Origin: Kiritimatiellota bacterium
GTDB lineage: Bacteria > Verrucomicrobiota > Kiritimatiellia > RFP12 > UBA1067
Direction of reading: 5' to 3'
Assembly: GCA_009778475.1 (NCBI GenBank)
Contig: WRJS01000011.1
Coordinates: 1 to 51,336 of the forward strand
Length of the DNA stretch: 51,336 bases
In this document: piece by piece, positions 32,908 to 43,000 of the stretch
Numbering within the stretch: position 1 is the stretch's first letter
Layout of the letters: every line of letters starts with the position of its first letter
Made by a program: the position numbers and the translations under genes
Notes under the pieces: generated by a model
The model's input: only the letters and a program-made list of their open reading frames with translations
What the model was told of the DNA's origin: nothing
Databases searched by the model: none

Positions 32908-34086
32908 ATGGCGGGAAAAGTGCGCGTGGGCCTTGTGGGGGGCGGGGCCGAGTCGTTTATGGGCCCCATTCATCTTGCGGCGATCGAGCAGAGCGGCGAG
33001 GTCGAAGTCGTGTGCGGGGCGCTCGCGTCCACGCGCCACGGCGCGTTCACCGCAGGTAGGCAGCTGGGCATCCCGACATCCCGCTCCTACGGCATCTACC
33101 GGGATATGTTCAGGCGCGAGGTGGTCTTGCCCGAGTACGAGCGGATGGAGTTCGCGTCCGTCATCGCGCCGAACGGGATGCATTACCCGATCAGCATGTC
33201 GGCGGCAGACGCGGGGTTCCCGCTCTTGTGCGAGAAGCCGTTCGCGTGCAGCCTGCCCGAGGCCCTGAATCTCGCGCGGAAGCTTCAGGAGCGCAGCCTC
33301 CTGCATGGCGTCGCATTCACGTTCGGCGGCTACCCGATGCTGCTGTGCGCGCAGAAGCTGATCCAGACGGACAGGACCATCGGCAACGTCAGGAGGGTCA
33401 TCACCACCTCGCTCGTCGGCTGGATGGCGCAGCGCCTGGAGACGGCCGGCAACAAGCAGGCCCTCTGGCGCACCGACCAGCGGCGCTGCGGCCCGGTCGG
33501 GTGCCTCATGGATTTGGGGCTGGAGTGCTTCCACCTCACGGAATGGCTGACCGGCCTGCACGTGAGCGAAATCTGCGCCGACCTGAAGACGAACGTGGCG
33601 GGGCGTATCCTGGACGACGACGCGAGCGTGCTGGTGCGCTTCGAGGAGGGCGGGCGCGGCACCTTCATCTGCAGCCAGGTCGCGGCGGGGTATCAGGAGG
33701 GCGTGACGATTGAGGTGTACGGCGAGAAAGGCTCGGTGCGCTGGTCGCAGTCCGCGCCCGACCGCCTCGTGCTGCGCGACCTCTCGCTTGCGGAGGAAGT
33801 CTATACGGGCGGCCTCCCGGCGGCCGAGCGCGGCCCGCAGGCGCAACAGCCCTACGGCGACAACGACGCCTACATCGCCGCGCTGGCCGAGACGTACCGC
33901 TCCTTCGCGGCGCACGTCCGCAACCCCGGTGTGGCGGACGCGAACCCCGCGTTCGCGAACATCGAGCAAGGCCTGCGCAGCATCGCGTTCATCGATGCCG
34001 CCATCCGCAACGTCACCGCGCTCGGCGAAGGCCTGCCCCATCTCAAGTGGACGCCGTTCGTACTCCCGCCGGTGCCGGAGCTGTAG
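32908..34086 (+). CDS. Gfo/Idh/MocA family oxidoreductase
   Basis: A 392-residue NAD(P)-dependent dehydrogenase for sugars, inositols or sugar acids. The N-terminal Rossmann fold begins VRVGLVGGGAESFMGPIHLAAI. The catalytic-site lysine lies in LLCEKPFA. The C-terminal domain has MDLGLECFHLTEWLTG, where the histidine is the usual active-site residue. The length is normal. GGGAGGAAAG precedes ATG 32908. It has its own promoter and lies upstream of the giant secreted protein gene with a 93-bp gap. It fits a role in carbohydrate degradation together with the SDR and isomerase genes of the window. Confidence 0.92.
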   Translation: MAGKVRVGLVGGGAESFMGPIHLAAIEQSGEVEVVCGALASTRHGAFTAGRQLGIPTSRSYGIYRDMFRREVVLPEYERMEFASVIAPNGMHYPISMSAADAGFPLLCEKPFACSLPEALNLARKLQERSLLHGVAFTFGGYPMLLCAQKLIQTDRTIGNVRRVITTSLVGWMAQRLETAGNKQALWRTDQRRCGPVGCLMDLGLECFHLTEWLTGLHVSEICADLKTNVAGRILDDDASVLVRFEEGGRGTFICSQVAAGYQEGVTIEVYGEKGSVRWSQSAPDRLVLRDLSLAEEVYTGGLPAAERGPQAQQPYGDNDAYIAALAETYRSFAAHVRNPGVADANPAFANIEQGLRSIAFIDAAIRNVTALGEGLPHLKWTPFVLPPVPEL

Positions 34087-34179
34087 GGCGGCTGCGGCCC
34101 GTTTCCCGGCAGAAAAAAAATATTGCCTCGCGCGAACATTTATGATGACATACGCGCGGAAATAAGCTAAGCTGGCAAC

Positions 34180-37100
34180 ATGAAATTCTGGGGGAAGTTT
34201 TTTACACTTATTGCGTCGGGTGCGTTTGCGGCTTTTTCCGCCACGGCGGATGACGATTGGGTGACGCGCCTTGATGCCTTGGACCGCTCGATGCTGGCCT
34301 GCATGAACATGCGGCCGCAGGGGGAGGGCCAAAAGGTTTCCGTCCGTCTGCTTGACCCGGCGGAGAACCGCTACCTTGAGCTGTCGTTCGGCAACGGCGG
34401 CGGCACGTTCGTCAACCTCGTGCCGGAACAGGCGTTCCCGCATGAGCTGCGCCAGCGGCTGCAGACGTTCCCGTGCCAGCCCATCACCGGGGACGCGGCG
34501 TACTGGCTCGCGTTCAAGCGCAGCGAGCAGTTCTGGGGCATCTACGTGGGCGACAACCTCGTCTTCCGCGCGCCGGAGCTGTGGCCGGGGGCGGCCATGG
34601 TCGCGCACCTCCCGGAGGCAATGCCCGAAGAGGAGGAGAAAGACGACTACACGCAACGCTGCGGGACGTTCACGTTCACGGACGACTTCCTCGTGCCGGC
34701 CGGCTCGGACTTCCCCTCCACGTGGGAGATCATGAGCGGCGTCTGGAAGCTGCATTCGGTGACGGGCTCGATGAGCGGCGCCTCGACGGGCTACCAGCTC
34801 GCGCGCCAGCCGCTCCCCGAGAAAAGCCCGAACTTCTATTCGTTCGAGGGCAGCGGCACGAACGCGGTCGTGCTGGCGGGCGAGGATTTCTACTCGCACT
34901 ACCTCTGCCGCGCGGCGGTCCAGCACAACACCGGCACGAACGGCATCGTGTTCCTCGCGGGCGAGCGCGGCGGCTACTTCGCGTTCACCGCGCGCACGGC
35001 GCTGGACACGGAGCGCATCATCCTCGAGCTCTGGCGCCAGCCCGCCGGGGAGGGCGCCGCGCCCGTGCCGCTCGCGGCGGTGCAGACGGAGCTGCCCCTC
35101 GGCCAGTGGCTGCTGCTGGAGGCGCAGCTGTTCGACGACCGCATCATCTGCCGCGCGGACAACGTGGAGGTCATCCGCATGAGGCTGGACCTGCCGCCGG
35201 GCGGCCGCTTCGGCTTCTTCTGCAACGTGCCGGACGGCGAGAGCACGCGCTTCGACGACATCCTCGCGACGACCCACGGCGACCGGCTTTTCGAGTCCGT
35301 GGAGGACGTGCAGATGGTCACGCACGAGCAGTCCGAGGGGGTGCGCGCGTTCCCGCACAAGGACGCCTCGATGTGGATGTATTTCCCGCCGTGCGACGCG
35401 GCGCAGACCAACGAGTGGCGCTTCGGCGCGGAGGGCGCGATGCCGCTGCGGCAGGAGACGATGTTCGTCGCCACGTCCGACGATTTCACCTGCGGCCTGA
35501 CGCTCGGCAACGCCACCTCGCCGGACCAGCCGCACTACCGCTTCACCTGCACGCAGGCGGGCGGCGGGCGCACCTACCTGCTGGAGGCGATGGTCGGGGG
35601 CAACCCGCCCGTGGAGCTCGACCGCTTCGAGACCGCCGTCACGAGCAACCGCGTCACGCTCGCGATCGACCCGCTGAAGCCGAACGACCTGCGCTGCCTC
35701 GCGGACGGCAAGACCGTCTGTTTCCGCCGCCCCCTGAAGCAGCCCTCCGGCCGCCTCGGCGTGTTCGCGGAAAACACGTCCGCGCTCTTCTTCTCCGCGC
35801 CGCAGGTGACCTCGCGCGACGCGTCGCTCGCCGACCGCTTCGAGAAAAACCCGCTCTACGTCAACGACCCGTTCATGAAGAACTGGGCCTCGCCCGAGGG
35901 CGCGTGGATCACCTTCCCCGACGGCATGACGTGGTTCAAGGGCGACCTGCTCGGCCCCACGAAGATACGCCTCCCCGTCGTCAGCGGCATGATGCTGCAC
36001 CTCTTCATCCCCGAGGGCGGGAGCAACGGCCTGTACCGCGTCGGCACGTGGGCGGGGTATATCAACGTCTATACGCCCGAGTCGGGCGAGGAGCCGGCGT
36101 TCTCCGTGCTGGCCGAGAACATCCCGAAAGTCACCATCGACAAGGTGCAGCACAACCTCTTCACCATCGGCATCACCGACCACGTGCTGTGGGTCGGCGG
36201 CGACGAGATGCTGATGGAGAAGGCCCACCTCCAGGAGCTCCCCCGCGGCCGCAGGATGCGCATCGCCGGGATGAAGCCCGAGGACCTCAAGCAGACCCTC
36301 GTCAAGCGCGAGAACGTCTTCGACACCCTCTTCACCGAGTCCCTCTTCAACTGGACCATCAACGGCGGCGTGTGGGAGGTCATCAACCGCTTCTACTGCG
36401 AGCCGACATGGTCCCACATGAACGGCGAGAACGGCGACGGCCTGGCCGCCCTCTGGTCCAAATACACCTTCAGCGGCGACTTCAGCGTCGAGTTCTACGC
36501 CGGCATGCGCATGGGCTGGTACGCCCGCCCCGGCGACCTCAACCTCTCCATCATGAGCAAGGGGAACGCCGCCTCCGACGGCTACACCGCCATCGCCACC
36601 GGCTGGGACCCCGACGAGTCGCAGCTCTACTCCCGCCTCCTGCGCGGCGGCGAGGTCATCGACTCCTCCACCAAATACATGGTGCCGCGCGTGCGCGAGG
36701 GCAGCGTGCGCAAGGGCTACGACCCCCACACGCCCCCGGGGCGCGACGTCCACGGCTCCTGGTACGGCATCCAGTTCCGCCGCGTCGGCAACCGCATCCA
36801 GTACCTCTACGACAACGAGACCGTCTTTGACGTGGAAGACCCCGAGCCCCTGCAGGACGGCTCGCTCGGGATGTGGACGTACCGCAACTCCATGATGGTC
36901 GCGCGCATCCGCGTCGCCGCCGAAGAGCTCCGCCCGCGCGTCTTCGCCTTCAACCCCATCCCCGTCAACCCGACCCCCGCCCCGAAAGAGGCCCCGCCCG
37001 CCGACTCCGGCGTGCGCGTCAACGGCCGCCTCCTCCAGCCCTTCTCCTCCGCCCACTGGGAGGCCGGCGACGAGGTCAGCCACCCCGTCGTCCGCTTCAC

Positions 37101-40005
37101 GCGCGAGAACACCGCCAAGCCCGAGATGCGCGTCACCTCCGCCCTCGGCGCGGGCTCCTTCCTCACGCGCTGCACCCTGCCGCCCGTCGCGCCCTCCAAG
37201 TTCCTGGGCTGGCAGTTCGAGATCGCCCGCCACCCGCAGGCCCGCGTCAACTTCGAGTTCAGCACCGTCAAGGACGACGGCAAGGGCGGCCTCGCCCAGA
37301 TCCAGGGCTGGACCTACATCCTCAACGGCACCGACGAGGCCCGCGGCCCGCGCAAGATCATCGGCAGCCTCAGCGACCTCCCCGCCTCCGCGCCCGACGC
37401 CACCGGCGACGCCATCGTCTGGACGCCCGTCGAAATCTGGATGCCCTCGGAGATCTACCACGGCGGCCAGCTCGTGCAGGTCGAGGGCTTCGGCAACCTC
37501 CAGCCCAGCGACATGCAGCAGGGCCTCGCCGGGAACCCCCCCGGCGCATGGTACGCCGTCCGCGCCTTCCGCGAGATCCACCGCGGCGTCCCCGCCCTCA
37601 CCGCGCCCCACGAGAAGCGCCACGAGCTCGCCGCCCTCACCGAGACCATCAGCAAACTCCGCCCCGGCGAGCTGCAGATGCTCGAGGTCCCCGCCGAGCT
37701 CGACCCCTCGCGCCCCGTCATCCAGTGGGCGGTCCCCGAGCTCGCCAGCTTCGGCCTGCGCGCCGCCGCCGACCCCGCCATCCCCGGCTCCATCATCGTC
37801 ACCCCCGCGCACCCCTGGCCCTCGCCCGTGCTGCCCCCGCAGTCCGCCACCGTGGACGCCTTCCCCGCCCCCTTCGTCGCCGAGGGCAACAGCCTGCGCG
37901 TGCTCGTCCCCTACGACATCCTCCAGCCCGAGCGCATGACCCTCTCCCTCACCCTCGCCGACGGCCGCATCTTCCGCCAGGCCGTCCCCATGAACCGCTC
38001 CGGCAGCGAAAGCGGCCTGCCCCCCGTGCTGCTCTCCCTCGACATGCCCGAGAGCGGCGGCGGCATCAAGACCTTCGAGGAGCGCCCCTGCGACCCCACC
38101 CCCCACCAGGTCACCGCCCTCGCCACCATCGACTACTCCGACCCCCTGCGCGGCGGCGTGCTGAAACTCTCCAACGACGGCGCCACCGGCCGCCGCCTCG
38201 CCGGCCAGCTCGTCACCAAGTTCGACCCCATGCTCACCCCCGTCCTCCAGTTCCGCTACAAGGCCGGCCCCATGGCCAACGTGAGCATGAACTTCGGCTG
38301 GCAGAACCGCTTCTCCTTCACCGAGGCCTACGGCGGCAAGTTCACCCGCCACAACGCCGCCCTCGCCCCCGCCGACGACACCTGGCGCGTCTTCACCTGC
38401 ATCCCCACCGACGGCATGGGCGCCCTGCCGCTCGCGCAGCGCGCCTCCATCTGGCCCTCCTTCGTCCGCTTCGCCTCCGTCGCCACCCCGGACGGGACCG
38501 GCCGCCACAGCGCCATCCTGTTCGACGACCTCGCCTGCGGCCCGGCCGCCGGCCCCGCGCGCCCCCTCGCCTTCACCGCCAACTACGCCGACCCCTCCGG
38601 CATCGCCGAAGTCGCCTACGCGATCATCCCCGGCGAGGCCGCCTTCGACAACCGCCCCGAGGAGGAGCGCCAGCAGCTGCTCGACGGCGCATGGGCCCCC
38701 GCGCCCAACGGCGAGCCCGCCACACCCGACATCACCGCCCTGCCCGACGGCTTCTACCACCTGCTCGTCCGCGCCAAGAACGCGCGCGGCATCTGGTCGC
38801 ACCCGGCGGACGTCCCCTTCGTCGCCATCAAGACCCCCCCCGCCATCACCGCCGCCGTCACACCCACCCCCGACAGGTACAACGGCAGCGCCCTCAGCCT
38901 CAACATCTCCTCCCCGCACGTCCTCCCCAACATCAACACCCTGCGCCTCTCCTGCAACGGCGCCGCGCTCCCCCTCGCCACCGACAACGGCACCCTCTCC
39001 CTCGGCAACAACCTCGCCGCCTACGAGATCGACTGGATGTGGCTCCTGCGCAACCACCTCCCCGCCGTCCCGGACGGCCAGACCATCCCCCTCACCATCG
39101 ACGGCGTGACCGACGCCGCCGGCAACGCCGCCGCCCCCTTCACCATCGACATCCCCGTCATCAAGGCCGACGACACGCGCCCTCCCACCGTCCTCCCCGT
39201 CAGCGACCCCACCAACACCGTCCTGTGCTTCGGCCCCAACGTCCCCATGATGAAGCGCTACTTCCCCACCCTGCGCAACGGCACCACCGCCACCATCGAG
39301 ACCCCCGAGGGCCCCGTCATCAACATCACCGTGGACGCCAACCCCTGCACCATCCAGCACGCCTTCGCCCCCGCCTGGAGCCCCAGCAAGCACCCCTGGA
39401 TGTTCCTCTCCTACCGCGTCCCCGAAGACGCCGGGACCCAGCAGCCCCTCAGCATCGTCTTCAACACCGCCCCCGCGGGCGCCGCCGCGCGCCGCCAGGG
39501 GGGACCGCAGCGCGGAGGGCCCGCGGGGGGGTTCACCTTCAACCCCAACTCCACCTCCAACGCCATCTACGCCGTCGGCGACCCCGCCTGCAAGCCCGGC
39601 GAATGGAACAACCTCATGATCAACGTGCAGGAGTTCATGCGCGCCCAGGGCGACGGCCAGGCCGCCGCCGACATCACCACCCTCACCCTCAACGTCCCCC
39701 TGCGCGCCCGCGCCACCAAGATACAGTTCCGCGCCTTCGCCATCCTCTCCGCGTGGAAACCCGCCGACCTCGTCCCCATCCGCGCCTACGACGTCAACGG
39801 CGTCAAGGGCCTCGTGTGGGGGGCCGACGGCTTCTCCGCCGACACCGGCATCCGCCCCGCCAGCCTCGCCCTGCCCCCCGAGCAAGGCGGCGGCTTCGCC
39901 TTCCGCATCGCCGACGGCGTCGGCAACCTCACCGGCACGTGGGTCATCCCCGTCCCCCCCGCCGCCGCCAAGCCCACCCTCCCCGCCTTCGAGCCCGTCA
40001 AGTGA
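34180..40005 (+). CDS. Giant secreted protein with several lectin-like (concanavalin/DUF1080-type) modules
   Basis: A 1941-residue protein with a Sec signal peptide (about 1-24, FFTLIASGAFAAFSATADD). At least three beta-rich modules of laminin-G or DUF1080 type recur, each with a 'W...W..G.W' opening, a 'GY' core and a 'FDDI' or 'DVEDP' end: about 165-370, 380-560 and 713-925. Two jelly-roll modules with HPQARVNFEF- and FGWQNRFSF-type strands follow (about 1000-1110, 1290-1450), then Ig-like segments (about 1465-1700). No enzyme motif is visible. From about 35.9 kb third codon positions are almost all G or C. The start has no clear Shine-Dalgarno. It leads an operon with the DUF4175-like and cyclase-fold genes; a surface scaffold or glycan-binding role is plausible but unproven. 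Confidence 0.8.
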   Translation: MKFWGKFFTLIASGAFAAFSATADDDWVTRLDALDRSMLACMNMRPQGEGQKVSVRLLDPAENRYLELSFGNGGGTFVNLVPEQAFPHELRQRLQTFPCQPITGDAAYWLAFKRSEQFWGIYVGDNLVFRAPELWPGAAMVAHLPEAMPEEEEKDDYTQRCGTFTFTDDFLVPAGSDFPSTWEIMSGVWKLHSVTGSMSGASTGYQLARQPLPEKSPNFYSFEGSGTNAVVLAGEDFYSHYLCRAAVQHNTGTNGIVFLAGERGGYFAFTARTALDTERIILELWRQPAGEGAAPVPLAAVQTELPLGQWLLLEAQLFDDRIICRADNVEVIRMRLDLPPGGRFGFFCNVPDGESTRFDDILATTHGDRLFESVEDVQMVTHEQSEGVRAFPHKDASMWMYFPPCDAAQTNEWRFGAEGAMPLRQETMFVATSDDFTCGLTLGNATSPDQPHYRFTCTQAGGGRTYLLEAMVGGNPPVELDRFETAVTSNRVTLAIDPLKPNDLRCLADGKTVCFRRPLKQPSGRLGVFAENTSALFFSAPQVTSRDASLADRFEKNPLYVNDPFMKNWASPEGAWITFPDGMTWFKGDLLGPTKIRLPVVSGMMLHLFIPEGGSNGLYRVGTWAGYINVYTPESGEEPAFSVLAENIPKVTIDKVQHNLFTIGITDHVLWVGGDEMLMEKAHLQELPRGRRMRIAGMKPEDLKQTLVKRENVFDTLFTESLFNWTINGGVWEVINRFYCEPTWSHMNGENGDGLAALWSKYTFSGDFSVEFYAGMRMGWYARPGDLNLSIMSKGNAASDGYTAIATGWDPDESQLYSRLLRGGEVIDSSTKYMVPRVREGSVRKGYDPHTPPGRDVHGSWYGIQFRRVGNRIQYLYDNETVFDVEDPEPLQDGSLGMWTYRNSMMVARIRVAAEELRPRVFAFNPIPVNPTPAPKEAPPADSGVRVNGRLLQPFSSAHWEAGDEVSHPVVRFTRENTAKPEMRVTSALGAGSFLTRCTLPPVAPSKFLGWQFEIARHPQARVNFEFSTVKDDGKGGLAQIQGWTYILNGTDEARGPRKIIGSLSDLPASAPDATGDAIVWTPVEIWMPSEIYHGGQLVQVEGFGNLQPSDMQQGLAGNPPGAWYAVRAFREIHRGVPALTAPHEKRHELAALTETISKLRPGELQMLEVPAELDPSRPVIQWAVPELASFGLRAAADPAIPGSIIVTPAHPWPSPVLPPQSATVDAFPAPFVAEGNSLRVLVPYDILQPERMTLSLTLADGRIFRQAVPMNRSGSESGLPPVLLSLDMPESGGGIKTFEERPCDPTPHQVTALATIDYSDPLRGGVLKLSNDGATGRRLAGQLVTKFDPMLTPVLQFRYKAGPMANVSMNFGWQNRFSFTEAYGGKFTRHNAALAPADDTWRVFTCIPTDGMGALPLAQRASIWPSFVRFASVATPDGTGRHSAILFDDLACGPAAGPARPLAFTANYADPSGIAEVAYAIIPGEAAFDNRPEEERQQLLDGAWAPAPNGEPATPDITALPDGFYHLLVRAKNARGIWSHPADVPFVAIKTPPAITAAVTPTPDRYNGSALSLNISSPHVLPNINTLRLSCNGAALPLATDNGTLSLGNNLAAYEIDWMWLLRNHLPAVPDGQTIPLTIDGVTDAAGNAAAPFTIDIPVIKADDTRPPTVLPVSDPTNTVLCFGPNVPMMKRYFPTLRNGTTATIETPEGPVINITVDANPCTIQHAFAPAWSPSKHPWMFLSYRVPEDAGTQQPLSIVFNTAPAGAAARRQGGPQRGGPAGGFTFNPNSTSNAIYAVGDPACKPGEWNNLMINVQEFMRAQGDGQAAADITTLTLNVPLRARATKIQFRAFAILSAWKPADLVPIRAYDVNGVKGLVWGADGFSADTGIRPASLALPPEQGGGFAFRIADGVGNLTGTWVIPVPPAAAKPTLPAFEPVK

Positions 40006-40048
40006 GGAATTTCCGTGCTACTCTTATCTGACCATGGGGGATTAAATC

Positions 40049-43000
40049 ATGCAAAACACACCGCGCCACCTTGATGTCCACATCAAGCAGTTACCGCCGG
40101 CCCTGGCCGTGACCTTGCGTCAGGCCACGCGCCGCATCCGCCGCATCCTGTTCATGCGCGGCATCCTTGCCGTTGCGGCGACCGCGCTCATCGCGCTGCT
40201 CCTCGTCATGGCGGTGGACGCCGCCGTGGTCATCTACAACCCCGCCATCCGCTGGGGGCTCTCGCTCGCGGCGCTCGCGGCCGTGCTGTGGGTCGCCGCG
40301 CGCGTGCTGGTGCGCCCGATGGCGCAGCGCTTCTCGCCCTCGCGCATCGCGGCGCTGATTGAGCAGCGCCACCCGGAGCTCGAGGAGCGCCTCTCCACCG
40401 TCGTCGAGCTGATGGCGATGCCCGAGACCTACGGGCGCGGCTCGGAACAGCTCGTGGCGCTCATCACCGAGGCGGCCGAGGCGGACGCGCGCGCCGTCGC
40501 GCCGAAGCGCGAGTTCACCGGGCGCACCGTCAAGCCCAAGCTGACCGCGGCCGCGGCCGCGATGCTGATCCTCGGCGCGTTGTTCGCGATGTTCCCGAGC
40601 CACACCGCCCTGCTCGCGCTCCGCGCGCTGGCGCCGTTCGCGGAAATCGACAACGTGTTCGCCAAGAACCTCTCCGTCGCGCCGGGCAGCGCGATCGTCC
40701 TGCTCGGCGAGCCGCTCGAGGTGAGCCTGGCGGTCGAGAACGCGTTTTCCGGCCAGCCCTACCTGCGGCGGCAGCTTGCGAAGGGGGAGCGGTGGGGGCA
40801 TGAAATCACCGAGCGCATGCGGCAGGTCCCGTCGGACGACGGCGCCAAGCGCCAGTACGTCCAGTTCTTCCCCGGCGTCGAGGGCTCGTTCCGCTACCGC
40901 GTGGCCTGCGGCCACGCGCTGACGCGGCGTTACACCGTGACCGCCGTGCCGCGCCCGTCCGCAGACATCGCCTCCGTGCGCTACGCCTATCCCGCCTACA
41001 CGGGCAAGCCGCCCGTGACCGAGACGAACATCCCCCCCGGCGGCATCGTCGCGCCCGTGGGGACGCATATAGAAATCGCCGCGCAACTGGACCGCGCGGA
41101 TGTCTTCGGCACGTTCGCGCTCCCGCCGCAGGAGTGGCCCATCGCCTCGAACGCCGCGAAGGCCGCCGCCTGCGACTTCACCCTGACCAAGGGCATGGAC
41201 ACGCGACTGGACATCCTCCTGCGCGACGGTTACGGGTTCACCAACTTCCCCGTCTCCTACACCGTCCGCGCCATCCCCGACCGCCCTCCCACCATCGCCA
41301 TCACCCGCCCCGAGAAGGCCACCGTCCGCCTCTCGCGCCGCGCCCAGGTGGCCATCGACTACGAGATGACCGACGACTACGGCGTGACGAAAGCCGCGCT
41401 GCTCATCTCGCGCAACGACGAACCCTTCGCGCCGCACACCGAGCTGCTGGCCTTCGAGAAAACGGACGACGAGACATGGGCCGGATTCGAGAGCTTCAAC
41501 CTCAGGACGCTCGACCTCACGAACGTCTCCAAACTCCGCATCCAGCTTGCGGTCGAAGACAACCTCCCGCCCGACCTCGGCGGCCCGCAATCCGCACGGA
41601 GCAAAATCCTGACCATCGAGCTTGACGACGGCGCGCGCGCGCTGGAGATTCAGCAGTACCAAGAGGCCATCAAGAAACTGGAAGAAGCGCTGCGCCAGCT
41701 CAAAGAGCAGCTGCGCCAGACCGAGCGCAGCGCAGAGGAAATCCGCAGCGCGTTCGACCGCAAAGAGCAGCCCAGCCAGAAGACCCAGCAGAAGCTCGAC
41801 AACATCCGCCAAGAGATCGCCATGGCCGAGCAACGGATGCAGGATCTCGCGGACGAGCATCAGGACTCCGCGCTCAAAGAGCTCGCGGAACGCCTGGAGC
41901 AGTTGCGCCAAGAACAGCTGGAGGCCGCGCGCAAAGCCGCCGAACAGGCCCAGCTTGCCACGCTGGAGCAACAGCCCCTCAACGTCCGCGACCTCGAAAA
42001 ACGCCTGAAGGACTCCGTCCAGTCCATGGAGGATATGCTTAAAGAGACGCGGGACTTCAACAAGCAACTGGACAGGCTCGCCGCGCTCGACGAGCTCTCC
42101 ATGCGCGAGCAGGAACTGGCCAACACCGCGCAGCAGGCCGCCAAGCCCGACGAGATGAACGCCTGGCGCCAGCAGCAGGAAGAGGTGCGCAAACGCTTCA
42201 ACGAGAAGGTCGCGGACAACCCGGAGATGCGGCTGGAGGCGATGGAGACGCGCCGGGACAGGCTCGCCCAACTGGCGGAAGAAGTGAAGGCACTGTCAAA
42301 CGAGCAGCAGCAGCTCCGCGAGCAGACCGCGCAGAAGCAGACCGCCACGCCCGAGCAGGCCGCGCAACAACAAGACCTCGCGCAGAAACTGGCGGACGCG
42401 CAGCAAGCGGTGGACGACATCCGGCAGGACACGCACCGCTTAGCGACGCAACACCCGCACATCGCCCCGCTGGAGCAGGCCAACAACAACCTCCGCGAGG
42501 CCCAGCAACGCGCCAGCGAAGCATCGCGCGACTTGCGCCAAGCGCAGCAGGAAAACAAGAACGCCGACCAGCAGCGCCAGAAGCACGACGAGGCCGTGCG
42601 CCGCCAGCAGGAAGCTCAAAACCAGATTGACAACGCCAGCCGCGCCATCGAGCAAGCGCAACAGGAAATGAATCGCGTCATTGAAAATCAGCGCCAGCAG
42701 ATCGCCCAGCAGAACCCGCTCAACAACATGGACACCGCGCAGATGAACGAACAGCGTGACGCGCTGAAAGCCATGTCCGAGCAAGCCCAGAAACTCGCCG
42801 CCGAACAGGCGCGGCTCACCCAGGCCCAGCGGCAGGAGACCGCCGAGAAACAGCAGGCCGAGCGCGACCAGCGCCCCTTCACGCCCTCCTCGGACAACCC
42901 CCAGCGCACCCAGCAGCAGCAGGACATCGCCCAGCAGGCGAAGGCCTTGGACCAGCAGGTCGAGGCGATGCGTAACCAGATGCAGCAGATGGGCGACCTC

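Noticed and set aside
34123..34146. TTGCCT and TATGAT upstream of the giant gene as a promoter
   Set aside because: The spacing is only 12 bp, too short for a sigma70 promoter; the gene may be read from the Gfo/Idh/MocA promoter or from a site I cannot recognise.
32842..39885. A 7-kb open frame on the minus strand opposite the Gfo/Idh/MocA gene and the giant gene
   Set aside because: It is an artefact of the high-GC codon use on the plus strand. The translation is Gly/Ala/Val/Glu/Arg-rich nonsense with no domain, it spans two well-supported genes, and it has no Shine-Dalgarno.
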